A stretch of DNA of 64,000 nt, from assembly GCA_910589395.1 (NCBI GenBank), contig CAJUTL010000003.1:1-64000 (forward strand), in the 5' to 3' direction. This stretch comes from an uncultured Oscillospiraceae bacterium. GTDB taxonomy: Bacteria; Bacillota; Clostridia; Oscillospirales; Acutalibacteraceae. The notes beneath the pieces are model-generated. The model saw nothing but the letters and a program-made list of their open reading frames with translations, was not told the origin of the DNA and did not search any database. Within the stretch, counting starts at the first letter, position 1, and every line of letters starts with the position of its first letter. A program made the translations under genes and the position numbers. This document shows positions 52,639-61,994 of the stretch, piece after piece.

Positions 52639-53649
52639 TCAGGCTTCTTCCCAAAGCTTATCCAGCATACGGATATGCCGTTCAATTTCCTCCACCTGGG
52701 TGATGCCGGGCAGATGCCGCCCGCCTTCATATTCCGAGGCGATAAAGCCCTGGTAATTTTCTTCCTTCATAATTTTGATAAACCCGGGGTAATCGATGCC
52801 CTCGCTTACCAGGTTTTCATCTACGTGGAAGAACTTCCCGTGCATATACCGTGAATACTTCAGATACCGGCGGAAGCCCTCGTAATCGGGAGCCGTGCGG
52901 AAATAATCGGAACCCATTTTTCCGTGGCGGTCGGTATACAGCTTTTTCTGGGCTACATAAACGTCCACCTCGTCGCCGCCTTCGTCCAGGATCTGCCGGT
53001 TCAGCTGCTCTACCGGGATCTCCGTGGTCTCGTACAGGCGGCGGATCTTGTGCAGCAGCTCCTTGTGGCATAGCTCATCGGGCAGTGGATTCAGTACCGT
53101 GGCGGGCGCGCCGGAGAGGAAGGAGGAGAAATCCATCACAAAGCCCAGGTGGGGGGACCGCACTCTTTCATACAGCTCTTCAAATTCCCGGAACACGGGG
53201 GAGTCCGGAGTGTGGGGGCCGTGCAGCTCTACCGCCAGGTGCAGGTCAAGAGCCTCGGCGTAGGGCAAAAGCTTTTCCATGGTTCCCGCCAGAAGTCCTT
53301 CCTGACTGCGCACCACCTGAAAGCCCATGCGTTTGGCGTATTCCATTTCGTTGATGGTCCAGGTCAGCCGCTCGTCCTCCGTCAGGAAGCGCCCCTTGTG
53401 CTTTCCGTTGTCCACATAAATGCTGTAGCATACGGGCGTCATTTCCAGGCGCTGGTACAGCTCTACAAAGCGCTTGATCCAGTCCTCGCTGGGGTTGGGG
53501 TGGCCGTTTACCATCTGCGGAGATACAATTTCAAAGCCGTCCGCGCCGATGGCCTTTACCTGCTTCAAAATGTCTTCCAGAGATTGCTCTCCCGTCATGT
53601 ATTCCGGGCCGAAGCCATATAAGGTCACGCTGTGTTTCAGCTTGCTCAT
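52639..53649 (-). CDS. TIM-barrel sugar isomerase-like protein, candidate C-glycoside deglycosidase alpha subunit
   Basis: 336 residues of the sugar phosphate isomerase/epimerase fold. Candidate metal ligands are Glu141 (AVELHGPH), Asp173 (GFVMDFSSF), His275 (KFFHVDE) and Glu306 (IASEYEGG). About 100 residues separate Asp173 and His275, much more than in ordinary family members, which gives a length near that of known C-glycoside deglycosidase alpha subunits. The ATG overlaps the stop of the DUF6379 gene by four bases, so the two are translationally coupled. This gene order and partner are what support the call; the aglycone is unknown. Confidence 0.72.
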   Translation of the reverse strand: MSKLKHSVTLYGFGPEYMTGEQSLEDILKQVKAIGADGFEIVSPQMVNGHPNPSEDWIKRFVELYQRLEMTPVCYSIYVDNGKHKGRFLTEDERLTWTINEMEYAKRMGFQVVRSQEGLLAGTMEKLLPYAEALDLHLAVELHGPHTPDSPVFREFEELYERVRSPHLGFVMDFSSFLSGAPATVLNPLPDELCHKELLHKIRRLYETTEIPVEQLNRQILDEGGDEVDVYVAQKKLYTDRHGKMGSDYFRTAPDYEGFRRYLKYSRYMHGKFFHVDENLVSEGIDYPGFIKIMKEENYQGFIASEYEGGRHLPGITQVEEIERHIRMLDKLWEEA

Positions 53650-54149
53650 TTTTCTGTTACCTCCATTTCCTCTTCCCCGTGAATATGCAGAGGATTTAAA
53701 AATTCCTGGGCTTCCTCATAGCCCTCTGTGCCGTTTCCTACCGTGTGGCCAAAGTCGTTGCGCCTGACAAAATCAACCGCCACGCGATGGCGCCCGGCGG
53801 ACAGCCCGCCGATTTGATATACCAGCAGGCCGCATTCGTCCTCAGCGCCCCAGAATACCTCGCTGTGGCCGCCGAGATCCCGAATGGGAAGCTTCATGTC
53901 CTTCAGCTCCAGCACGATGAATTCCTGAGGCACTTCTTTCCCGTCTACCGTGATCCGAAGATCCTCAAAGGTAGAAATCCAGATCCCCCGATAGCTCAAG
54001 TTGTTCAGGCGAAATGTGTAGCCGGTAGTCACACCGCATACAGTGTGGTTTCGCAGGCTTCCAGCCTTGATGGGCTCCGCGAAGCTGCCCATGATCATGG
54101 GCTGGTCCAAAAGTTCATGGGCTTTTTTCAGCCGTTCTTCCACTGTCAT
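53646..54149 (-). CDS. DUF6379 protein, candidate C-glycoside deglycosidase beta subunit
   Basis: 167 residues forming a small all-beta protein: SFAEPIKAGSLRNHTVCGV, GYTFRLNNLSYRGIWISTFE, DGKEVPQEFIVLELKD and GLSAGRHRVAVDFVRRNDFG. I recognise this as the C-glycoside deglycosidase beta subunit domain (DUF6379), which forms a heteromer with a TIM-barrel alpha subunit. The start at 54149 has AAAGGAGAG just upstream; the longer open frame lacks one. It is directly coupled to the next gene. Confidence 0.75.
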   Translation of the reverse strand: MTVEERLKKAHELLDQPMIMGSFAEPIKAGSLRNHTVCGVTTGYTFRLNNLSYRGIWISTFEDLRITVDGKEVPQEFIVLELKDMKLPIRDLGGHSEVFWGAEDECGLLVYQIGGLSAGRHRVAVDFVRRNDFGHTVGNGTEGYEEAQEFLNPLHIHGEEEMEVTEK

Positions 54150-54226
54150 AGTTTCTCTCTCCTTTACTTGCTGTTTTCTTGATTGCGCGAAAAGACAGCG
54201 TTTGCGATTTCTCAAACAAGACCTAA

Positions 54227-55033
54227 TTACCGCGCCGCCTCAAATCGCTCTATCTCCATGCGGCTGCGGCAGATCCCGGTGATAGCGTCCGGTTTTTGGG
54301 CGTCGTCTTCCACAATGGTATAATCGTGCCCCAGCTTCTTCGCCAGGTCATAGTAGAATTTGCAGTCCAATTGGCCTTGATCCAAGGGGCAGGATTCATT
54401 GTTGTCGTTGCCCTTCAAATGCAGCCACATGATGCGGTCTTGATGGGCATTGATAAACTCGGTCAGCTGATCCGGCGTCAAAGCGCCTTGCTTTGTGGCC
54501 CAGCAGATATCGATTTCCAGCATGACGTCTGTTTCCCTGAGCAGCCGCTCCCGCAGCATTTCACCGGCAATGACCATGTGCTCAAAATTGTGGGTGTGAT
54601 AATACAGATCCAGCCCGGCTTTCCGTAGCTGGGCGGCATACTTGTTTACATTGGCAACCACCGCGTCCAGCTCTTCCTTTGTTTCCGGGTAATGGGCCAT
54701 TCGTTCCCGGATCACCGCCATATCTGTGCCCTCAGGAAAATAGGGCATGGGGCGGGAAATGCCGACCCAGTGTACCCCCAGGCGCTTGTGGTAGTCGATC
54801 ACCCGATCCATGCTGTCCTCCAAGCGGCCATACTGCACGTGAGCACCGTTTACTTCCAGCCCGAGCTGATCCAGCAGGGCACGAAATTCCTCGGGGCCAA
54901 CGCCCTCATAATCCTTGCCGTTGAAGCCTGCCAGCTCCACCGCGTCATATCCCAGGGTTTTTATCACCTCAAGCTTGCTTTGAAACGACAGGGGAGAACG
55001 CGCTAAATTGTAAAGCTGTGAACCAATTTTCAT
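54227..55033 (-). CDS. Sugar phosphate isomerase/epimerase family protein
   Basis: 268 residues of the xylose-isomerase-like TIM-barrel family, of ordinary length: KIGSQLYNLARSPLSFQSKL, GAHVQYGRLEDSMDRVI, LYYHTHNFEHM, DVMLEIDICWATKQG, WLHLKGNDNNES and YTIVEDDAQ. Metal ligands probably come from the Glu of LEIDI, the His of LHLKG and the Glu of IVEDD. It could process the sugar released by the deglycosidase. It lies between the permease and DUF6379 genes. Confidence 0.87.
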   Translation of the reverse strand: MKIGSQLYNLARSPLSFQSKLEVIKTLGYDAVELAGFNGKDYEGVGPEEFRALLDQLGLEVNGAHVQYGRLEDSMDRVIDYHKRLGVHWVGISRPMPYFPEGTDMAVIRERMAHYPETKEELDAVVANVNKYAAQLRKAGLDLYYHTHNFEHMVIAGEMLRERLLRETDVMLEIDICWATKQGALTPDQLTEFINAHQDRIMWLHLKGNDNNESCPLDQGQLDCKFYYDLAKKLGHDYTIVEDDAQKPDAITGICRSRMEIERFEAAR

Positions 55034-55048
55034 AGAACTCCCTCCTTG

Positions 55049-55930
55049 TTATCCCTTTACCGCGCCGATGGTCATGCCCTTTACGTAATACTTCTGGAAG
55101 AAGGGCAGCAAAAGCATCAGGGGTAGAGAACCAACGGCGGCAAGGGCCATTTTCAGGCTGTTTGTGGGAATGTTTGTGGAAAGCTCCACACTGTCCGTGT
55201 TTTGTGATAAATACTGTGCGTCAGCCAGAATGCGGTTTAGCAGTTGCTGTACGCTGAAGAGCTTTGATTCTGTTACATAGTAGAGCCCGTTCATCCAGTC
55301 GTTCCAGTAGTTCAAGGCGATCATCAGGCCAATAGTGGCGATAATGGGTTTCGCAATGGGCAGAACGATCTGGAACAGGATCCGAAATTCATTAGCCCCG
55401 TCAATGCGGGCCGCTTCTTTGATTTCGTCCGGAATATTGGACTGAAAATACGATCGCATCACAATGACCTGAAAGGCGTTTACCATGAGCCTCGGTATAA
55501 TCAGGGCCCACAGGGTGTTTTTGATATGGAACCATTGGGACCACATGATGTATGTGGGAACCAGACCACCGCTGAACAGCATGGTGAAGAATACATAAAA
55601 AGCAATGATCCCTCTGCCCGGAAGATCCCGCAGGGACAGCCCGTAGGCCAGAAAAATACTCATAAAAAGGCCCACGATCGTTCCCACGGCAGTGCTGATC
55701 AGCGTGACTCCGTAAGAACGGATCAGCAGCATGGGCCGCTTCAGCAGATACTCGTAAGCGTCAAAGCCGATCTCTTTCGGAATCAGGTTATATCCGTGCT
55801 TGATCAGAGAAGCTTCCGAAGAAACGGAGGACATGAACATGACCGCAAAGGGATATAAGCAGATCAGTACCAAAAGCACCATGACTACATGAACGAAGAC
55901 GGGGAACACGCCGGATTTTTTACCGACCAT
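55049..55930 (-). CDS. Carbohydrate ABC transporter permease (LplC/AraQ-like)
   Basis: 293 residues with six membrane segments and the loop DEIKEAARIDGANEFRILFQ. The end PFFQKYYVKGMTIGAVKG is like that of the permease at 40014. The start at 55930 is preferred because GGGAGG lies upstream; the longer frame to 55972 overlaps the other permease. No ATPase gene nearby. Confidence 0.93.
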   Translation of the reverse strand: MVGKKSGVFPVFVHVVMVLLVLICLYPFAVMFMSSVSSEASLIKHGYNLIPKEIGFDAYEYLLKRPMLLIRSYGVTLISTAVGTIVGLFMSIFLAYGLSLRDLPGRGIIAFYVFFTMLFSGGLVPTYIMWSQWFHIKNTLWALIIPRLMVNAFQVIVMRSYFQSNIPDEIKEAARIDGANEFRILFQIVLPIAKPIIATIGLMIALNYWNDWMNGLYYVTESKLFSVQQLLNRILADAQYLSQNTDSVELSTNIPTNSLKMALAAVGSLPLMLLLPFFQKYYVKGMTIGAVKG

Positions 55931-55949
55931 AAATAGACCTCCCTTTCGG

Positions 55950-56882
55950 TCAGAACATTGCGTCTTCCGCACTGACCTTTTTCACGATAAAGTTTGCCAG
56001 CAGCACCAGAATGAAGCCGACTACAGACTGGAAGAAGCCCGCCGCAGAGGACATTCCGATATTTCCAAGCTCCATTAGGCCTCTGTAAACATAGGTATCG
56101 ATCGTGTTTGTCACATCGATCAGGGCGCCGGAATTCAGGGGAACCTGATAAAATAAACCAAAATCAGAATAGAAAATACGGCCCACCGCAAGCAGCGTCA
56201 GCGTGATGATAGTGGGCTTTAAGGAGGGCAGCGTCACATGCCAGAACTGCTGCCATCTGCTGGCGCCGTCCAGAGCGGCTGCCTCGTAATAGCCCTTATC
56301 GATGCTGTTGATGGTGCTGAGATACAGAATGATGTTGTAGCCGCTGCTTTTCCAGAGATGGACAAATACTAAAATGAACGGCCAGTACTGGGGAGAGGAA
56401 TACCAGGAGATCCCCTCTATTCCCAGAGGCTCCAGGATCATTCGATTGATAAAACCTGTCTGCCCCGCCAGGAAAGCATTTACCAGATAGGCGACCACGA
56501 TAATGGAGATCAGGTAGGGGTACAGTACAACTGTCTGGTAAAGCTTGATGGCTCTTTTCCCTTTTACCTCGGCAAGCAGCACCGCGATAAAAATGGAAAA
56601 CACCGTGCCGATTATGATAAACGCCAGGTTATAACCCACCGTGTTCATGGTGATGTTCCAGGCGTCCTTGGTGGCAAACAAAAACTCAAAGTTTTTGAAG
56701 CCCACCCATTTGCTTCCGAAAACACCCAGCTTTTGGGAGTATTGCTTAAATGCCAGCTGCAGGCCGCTCATGGGCAGATAGTTATTGATAAATAAGTACA
56801 GGATCGCCGGCAGCATCAACAGATACACGGGAATATAGCGGCGAAACAGCATGGTGCTTTTTCTCTTTTTTTCTTGTTTCAC
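55950..56882 (-). CDS. Carbohydrate ABC transporter permease (LplB/UgpA-like)
   Basis: About 310 residues with six helices (YIPVYLLMLPAILYLFINN at the start) and loop YYEAAALDGASRWQQFWHV. A GTG at 56882 fits AGAAGG eight bases upstream; another GTG at 56891 is in the same frame but too close. It is closely similar to the permease at 40929. The 160 bases up to the binding-protein gene hold an inverted repeat TGCAAGGC / GCCTTGCA (about 56968-57007), possibly an attenuating or mRNA-stabilising hairpin. Confidence 0.92.
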   Translation of the reverse strand: MKQEKKRKSTMLFRRYIPVYLLMLPAILYLFINNYLPMSGLQLAFKQYSQKLGVFGSKWVGFKNFEFLFATKDAWNITMNTVGYNLAFIIIGTVFSIFIAVLLAEVKGKRAIKLYQTVVLYPYLISIIVVAYLVNAFLAGQTGFINRMILEPLGIEGISWYSSPQYWPFILVFVHLWKSSGYNIILYLSTINSIDKGYYEAAALDGASRWQQFWHVTLPSLKPTIITLTLLAVGRIFYSDFGLFYQVPLNSGALIDVTNTIDTYVYRGLMELGNIGMSSAAGFFQSVVGFILVLLANFIVKKVSAEDAMF

Positions 56883-57050
56883 ATCGGCCACCTTCTTTTT
56901 CCTTTTAGAGCTTGTACCGAAAAGCCATGCGCTTTATTTTATTGGGACAAGCACTTAGATAAAATGCAAGGCAATAGCCACTCAAAAGCTCAATGTCTAC
57001 GCCTTGCACTATCTGTCATTCTAACGAGCTATTTGTGAAAACGGTCAAGC

Positions 57051-58598
57051 TTACTGACCCAGGAACTCATTTAACTGCTCCTGCTTGGCGGCAATGATGC
57101 GATCGATGCCGTTATCCTTCAGCTCCTGAACCATTTTCGGAATGTTTTCCTCAGGATCGATGGTGCCGGTCTCCAGGTCGCCGCAGTATTTGGTCAGTAC
57201 GTTGCTGCAGGCGGCGATCTCATTGAGATATTCAGAATTGTCAAAGGCAAAGCCATAAGCTTTGGAAGAAATGGCATTCTGGTTCCACTCTCTGGTCTGA
57301 TCCCACACGTCCAGGGCGGTGCCGGTCCAAACATGGGTGTTAAACTGGTTGCCATAGGTCCAACCCATGCCATAGTTATAGTATTTGCAGTCGTCAGCAG
57401 TGCCGATGTAGCCGATGCCGCCGTCTTCCTTCAGCTCATAGTGAACGCCTTCAATACCGTTGATGATCAGGTTGCCCACAACGGAATCTGTGTACCAGAG
57501 CTGCAGGAACTGCATGGCCTTGTCCGGGTGCTCGGAGGAGGCGGGAATGCACAGGGTGGCGTTCATCACGTTAGAGGTAGTGCGCAGGGCGTCGGTCAAA
57601 ATGCAGGCACCCAGCTCATAGCCTACCTGGTTGGAGCAGGTCTCCACATTGCCGGGCTTGTAGGAGGTAATGCCGGAGAAAGCGGTTTTGGCCTTCAGGC
57701 GGGCATTCCAAAAATCCGTGCCGGTGGCGATATCCTTGTCGATCCAGCCGTTGGTATACCAGGTACGTACCAACTTGCACAGTTCCATGTACTCATCGGT
57801 CTCAAACAGGTTTACAACGGTTGTGTCCTGGGCGTAATTCGGCAGAACGCCCAGTCTGTCGGAAAGCTTGTCAGCGTCCCAGCTGTCAAAGGTCATGGCA
57901 TTGGGAGCGCCGCCGAACATGTCAAGCTCCGGGTGAGCGGCCGCGACTTTTTCGTAGATGGGGGTCAGGTCAAAAATGCTTTCCACCTTGTCCAGATCCT
58001 CCAATACGCCCACTTCTTCGGCAATGGCCTTGTTGTACACCAGCATACGGCTCATGGCCATATCTTTCAAAGAGGGGATCGCGTAAATTTCGCCGCCGAT
58101 ATACGCGGCGTCCATAAATTCCTTGCCCACAGCGTCTTCAATTCCGCCGCCGTACTGCGCCAGAAGATCAGTGAGGGGCGTAATGGCATCCTGGCCGATC
58201 AGAGAGCGCAGATTTGCTTCGGACAGGAAGGTGATGTCCAGCGGGTCGCCGGAGCGTACCATGGTAGCCACGGTGTCCTGGAAAGAACCGGAATTGATAA
58301 AGGTGATATCCACGTTAACTCCGATCTTGGGCTCCACATACTCGTTGATTGCCTGCTCCACCGCATCCACATCGTCCGTGACACTGCTGCTCATCAGATA
58401 GATGCTCAGGGTTACCACTTCTTCGTCAGGCTTGCTTTCAGGGGTGGAATTGGCGGCGCTGCTCTGCGAGCTGGTCGGTGTGCTGTTGGCGGCGGAAGAA
58501 GAGGGCTTCTTTTCCTGCCCGCAGCCAGCAAACAGGCAGCACAGCAGTGCTGCCATCAGGCCGATGGCCAGCAGCTTTTTACTTACATGCTTTTTCAT
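57051..58598 (-). CDS. Extracellular glycoside-binding lipoprotein (LplA-like)
   Basis: 515 residues. Signal peptide HVSKKLLAIGLMAALLCCLF with lipobox FAGC, then a Ser/Thr/Asn-rich linker and a solute-binding fold (LSIYLMSSSVTDDVDAVEQA, AYGFAFDNSEYLNEIAACSN). AAGGAGG precedes the ATG at 58598. It shares the late (A)xGF(A/T)FDNS block with the binding protein at 41975, so both importers belong to one subfamily. First gene of the C-glycoside operon. Confidence 0.9.
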   Translation of the reverse strand: MKKHVSKKLLAIGLMAALLCCLFAGCGQEKKPSSSAANSTPTSSQSSAANSTPESKPDEEVVTLSIYLMSSSVTDDVDAVEQAINEYVEPKIGVNVDITFINSGSFQDTVATMVRSGDPLDITFLSEANLRSLIGQDAITPLTDLLAQYGGGIEDAVGKEFMDAAYIGGEIYAIPSLKDMAMSRMLVYNKAIAEEVGVLEDLDKVESIFDLTPIYEKVAAAHPELDMFGGAPNAMTFDSWDADKLSDRLGVLPNYAQDTTVVNLFETDEYMELCKLVRTWYTNGWIDKDIATGTDFWNARLKAKTAFSGITSYKPGNVETCSNQVGYELGACILTDALRTTSNVMNATLCIPASSEHPDKAMQFLQLWYTDSVVGNLIINGIEGVHYELKEDGGIGYIGTADDCKYYNYGMGWTYGNQFNTHVWTGTALDVWDQTREWNQNAISSKAYGFAFDNSEYLNEIAACSNVLTKYCGDLETGTIDPEENIPKMVQELKDNGIDRIIAAKQEQLNEFLGQ

Positions 58599-58658
58599 AA
58601 ATAAGATCCTCCTTTTTGCCTTTTTGCACATTTTGTGCGCACGGCTTATGGTACTTTT

Positions 58659-58687
58659 AGTATAATTGTTGCTCAACTTTCTATCTA
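58659..58687 (-). promoter_or_regulatory. Weak promoter of the C-glycoside operon
   Basis: Minus strand: TAGATA (58687-58682), 17 bases, TATACT (58664-58659). The good -10 with a poor -35 is what an activator-dependent promoter looks like, which fits control by the adjacent AraC-type response regulator. Confidence 0.5.
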
Positions 58688-58729
58688 CCATTTTTTCGCT
58701 GCAAACTAATCGCTTTTCCGACATGCTTT

Positions 58730-60100
58730 TTATTCGGCCAATTCCTGCCGCGCTGCCAGCTCTCGCAAGCCCCGGTCATAGAAGCGATAGCGGACAAACA
58801 AGAACGCGGCGGCCAGTACCCAGGCGCTGGGCGAGGCAAAGCATACTACCAGATAGCGGCTCCAATCGTTCCAGGAAACCTGAAGCGCGAATATGCAAAG
58901 GAACAGGCGAAGTACGAATTCCAACGCTCCGCCCAGAAAGGGGAAAAGCGATTTCCCCAGCCCCTGCAAAACATTGCGGTAGAGAAACAGCAGGGCGAAG
59001 CCGCCGTAGCCCGCCGCCATAAACAGCAGATATACCCTGGCGGCCCGCATGGCCTCCGGGGAGATCTCGTTGACAAAAAGCCGGATCAGGGCCGGGCCCG
59101 CCGCAAGGTTCAGCAGGGCGGAAAAACCGGCGCAGAGCAGCGTCATTAAAAACGCGGAGCGTACTCCGCTGCGGATCCTCCGATAGTTTTTTGCGCCCAG
59201 GTTTTGTGCGCAGTAGGTGGCCATTGCGGTGCCCAGGGTTTGAAAGCTCTGCACCATCAGGTTTTCCACTTTGTTGGCCGCGGCATAGGCGCTTACGGTC
59301 TCTGCGCCGAAATCGTTGACGGTGCGCTGCAAAATAACGGCACCCACCGCTGTTACGGAAAATTGGAACGCCATGGGGAATCCGATCCCGAACATATCCA
59401 AGGTCATATCTTTATTTATCTTCAAATCTTTCCTTGAAATGTGAAGAATGGGAAATTTTTTTAGGATATAGATCACACACAGCAGTCCCGCCATTCCTTG
59501 GGAAAGCACAGTGGCAAAGGCTGCGCCCTGTACGCCCATATGTAAAATCGCAATGAAGAAAAAGTCTATTCCGGCGTTTATAATGCTGGCAAAAATCAAA
59601 AAATAAAGGGGCGTTTTGCTGTCTCCGACGGCCCGCAGGATCCCGGAGGCCATATTGTAAAGAATGGTGCAGGGAATTCCCAGAAAAATCAGGAAAATGT
59701 AATGGTAGGCGTCGTCAAACAGGGTATCCGGGGTTTGCATCAGGTGCAGCAGCCCACGGGCTCCCGACGCGGCCAAGGCCGTAACAATGACGGAAATAAC
59801 CGTGCACCAGGTCACCGCCAAACCTACGTAGTGCCGCATTTTATCATAATCCTTTGCGCCGAAGCAGCGCGCCACAGGTACCGCAAACCCTGCCGTCAGT
59901 CCATTACAGAACCCCAGAACCAGAAAGCTCAAGGCTCCGGTAGAGCCTACCGCGCCCAGGGCGTGAAAGCCCAGGGTATTTCCCACAATAACGGTATCGA
60001 CCAGATTGTACAGCTGCTGAAAAATGTTGCCGATCAGCACCGGAACAGAAAACAGCGCGATCACCTTCCATGGGGTTCCTTTTGTCAGATCCTTTGTCAT
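58730..60100 (-). CDS. MATE family efflux transporter
   Basis: 456 residues with about twelve membrane helices. MATE pattern: PWKVIALFSVPVLIGNIFQQ, LYNLVDTVIVGNTLG, GFCNGLTAGFAVPVARCFGA and the matching second half VILQRTVNDFGAETVSAYAA. The family exports drugs or metabolites against Na+ or H+. The start at 60100 has GAGGAGGG six bases upstream. It lies between the C-glycoside operon and the two-component genes and might export the freed aglycone, but this is only inferred from position. Confidence 0.9.
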   Translation of the reverse strand: MTKDLTKGTPWKVIALFSVPVLIGNIFQQLYNLVDTVIVGNTLGFHALGAVGSTGALSFLVLGFCNGLTAGFAVPVARCFGAKDYDKMRHYVGLAVTWCTVISVIVTALAASGARGLLHLMQTPDTLFDDAYHYIFLIFLGIPCTILYNMASGILRAVGDSKTPLYFLIFASIINAGIDFFFIAILHMGVQGAAFATVLSQGMAGLLCVIYILKKFPILHISRKDLKINKDMTLDMFGIGFPMAFQFSVTAVGAVILQRTVNDFGAETVSAYAAANKVENLMVQSFQTLGTAMATYCAQNLGAKNYRRIRSGVRSAFLMTLLCAGFSALLNLAAGPALIRLFVNEISPEAMRAARVYLLFMAAGYGGFALLFLYRNVLQGLGKSLFPFLGGALEFVLRLFLCIFALQVSWNDWSRYLVVCFASPSAWVLAAAFLFVRYRFYDRGLRELAARQELAE

Positions 60101-60201
60101 GACGATCCCTCCTCTTTTTTCTATCAGTTTTATTGTACCTGTCAAATTTTCCTTCCATCTACTACTTTTGCGAGATTAGTTTGTCGTTTTTCCGATATTT
60201 C

Positions 60202-60230
60202 CTTGCACTTTTCCACTTCAAATTGTACAA
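60202..60230 (+). promoter_or_regulatory. Promoter of the two-component genes
   Basis: TTGCAC (60202-60207), 17 bases, TACAAT (60225-60230), about 30 bases before the kinase ATG, whose ribosome site is GGAAGTGA. Confidence 0.55.
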
Positions 60231-60260
60231 TTATTGTAAAGCTTGTCAGGAAGTGAATGT

Positions 60261-61994
60261 ATGAAAAAAGCACATTCTATAAAATATTGGTTTACAATTT
60301 TTTTGACCATTTACAGCATTTTCAGCATCGCAATAGCACTGCTTGTTTCGAAACATACGCTGAACCGTCTTTCAGAGGATGCGGCTCAGCAGCGCTATGA
60401 GCTGCTGGAGCTTTACCTGGAACAGACGGATATCACCCTGCGCAACGCGTACTATTCCCTGATCGACCTCAGCTTAAACAATAAAGACCTGGTGGCGCTG
60501 CGTGTGGAAGAAAATGTCTCGGAAAACGCCCTCAAAAGAAGCGCTTTACAGAGGACCTTGCAGTCTCTTACCAGCAGCCATACCGAGATTACCGGGTACT
60601 TTCTTTATGTTGCTTCCGATACTTTTGGGAACGAGTATTTTGCGTTTTCCTCCAACGGAACGCAGGAGCAGATCGACAATGTTTCCCGCAATACGTTTTA
60701 TAGTCTTGTAAAGGAACTGGTAGCTTCGCCAGACCTGCAAAAGAACCGCTGGTTTGTGCAATCCATCAACGGGCAGAATTACCTTGTGTGTATTGCCTGC
60801 TCCAATAACTCCTATACCGGATGCTATGTCAATATGAATTCCCTGATCCGCCATCTGGATAAGCTGGAAACCCAGCGCGGCTATTCCTTTTTTACCGATT
60901 CCTCCGGCAATATCCTTACACAGTCACATCTGGAAACCGAACGGATCACCCTGAATCCGAAAGGCACCTTTTATCAGACCGAAACATTGGGGGGAGAAAA
61001 ATACATTTCTATCAACGCCTTTTCCTCAGCCTCGGATATCTGCCTTGTGGCGCTGATTGCCAGCCGTGATATTTTTGCCAGCTTTTCGCCATTTTTTCTT
61101 ACGCTGCTGGTTGCCCTGGCCGCAACTGTTCTTTTACTTCCTGTAACGCTGGTTTTACTGTGGTCTGTGTTTAACCGGTCGCTATCCAATTTGCTGCTGG
61201 TAATTGAACGGATCAAGGCCGGTAATTCTGCCGCCCGCACCTCTATCGATACCTCTATTTCGGAAATGGCCACAGTCAATCAGTCCTTCAATGAAATGAT
61301 GGACGAGATAGAGGCTTTGAAAATTTCCGTCTATGAGCAGCAGCTGAAAGAGCGCCAGACTTATTTGGATTATCTGCAAATTCAGATCCGCCCCCATTTC
61401 TTTTTGAACTGCCTGAACCTGATCTACAGCCTGGCGGAGCTGAAGCAGTATGAGAATGTAAAAAAGCTTTCTCTGGGCCTGGTGCGGTATTTCCGATATT
61501 TGTTCCACCGTTCCGCTTCTCTTGTTACCGTAAGGAAAGAGCTGGATCATGTTCAGGACTATATCAATATCCAGCAATTTCGTTTCCCAAATGGGATCCA
61601 ATACGAGGAGGAAGTGGAGGAAGAACTGGAGAACGCGCTGATCCCGCCAATTTCTATTCAGACCTTTGTGGAAAACTCCGTGAAATATGGGCGCAACGGA
61701 AAAGATCTGACGATGATCCGCATCAAGGTCGAGCGGCATGGAGAAAAAATGCGGGTCAGTGTTCGAGACAGTGGAAAAGGGTTTCCGCCGGATGTTCTGG
61801 TTTCCCTGAATTCCGGAAAACGCTTTAACGAAGACGAGACCCACCGCATCGGGATCACTAATGTTACAGAACGTATTTCCCTTTTTTACGGGGAAGAGGG
61901 GTATGCCAGGTTTTACAATAATTGCGGCAGTGTGTCTGAATTTACGATCCCGCTTTCGTTTGAAGCGAAGCAGGAAGGGGAGGGTGATTTATGA
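60261..61994 (+). CDS. YesM-type sensor histidine kinase
   Basis: 577 residues. Membrane helix at about 10-30, an outer sensing domain 31-276, second helix 277-303, HAMP region about 304-355, then the His_kinase box YLQIQIRPHFFLNCLNLIYS with phospho-acceptor His379 and a HATPase with VENSVKYGRNG and DSGKGFPPDV. YesM/LytS-type kinases with an AraC-type partner usually control neighbouring sugar importers. The start at 60261 is chosen for the GGAAGTGA site. Its stop overlaps the regulator gene. Confidence 0.92.
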   Translation: MKKAHSIKYWFTIFLTIYSIFSIAIALLVSKHTLNRLSEDAAQQRYELLELYLEQTDITLRNAYYSLIDLSLNNKDLVALRVEENVSENALKRSALQRTLQSLTSSHTEITGYFLYVASDTFGNEYFAFSSNGTQEQIDNVSRNTFYSLVKELVASPDLQKNRWFVQSINGQNYLVCIACSNNSYTGCYVNMNSLIRHLDKLETQRGYSFFTDSSGNILTQSHLETERITLNPKGTFYQTETLGGEKYISINAFSSASDICLVALIASRDIFASFSPFFLTLLVALAATVLLLPVTLVLLWSVFNRSLSNLLLVIERIKAGNSAARTSIDTSISEMATVNQSFNEMMDEIEALKISVYEQQLKERQTYLDYLQIQIRPHFFLNCLNLIYSLAELKQYENVKKLSLGLVRYFRYLFHRSASLVTVRKELDHVQDYINIQQFRFPNGIQYEEEVEEELENALIPPISIQTFVENSVKYGRNGKDLTMIRIKVERHGEKMRVSVRDSGKGFPPDVLVSLNSGKRFNEDETHRIGITNVTERISLFYGEEGYARFYNNCGSVSEFTIPLSFEAKQEGEGDL

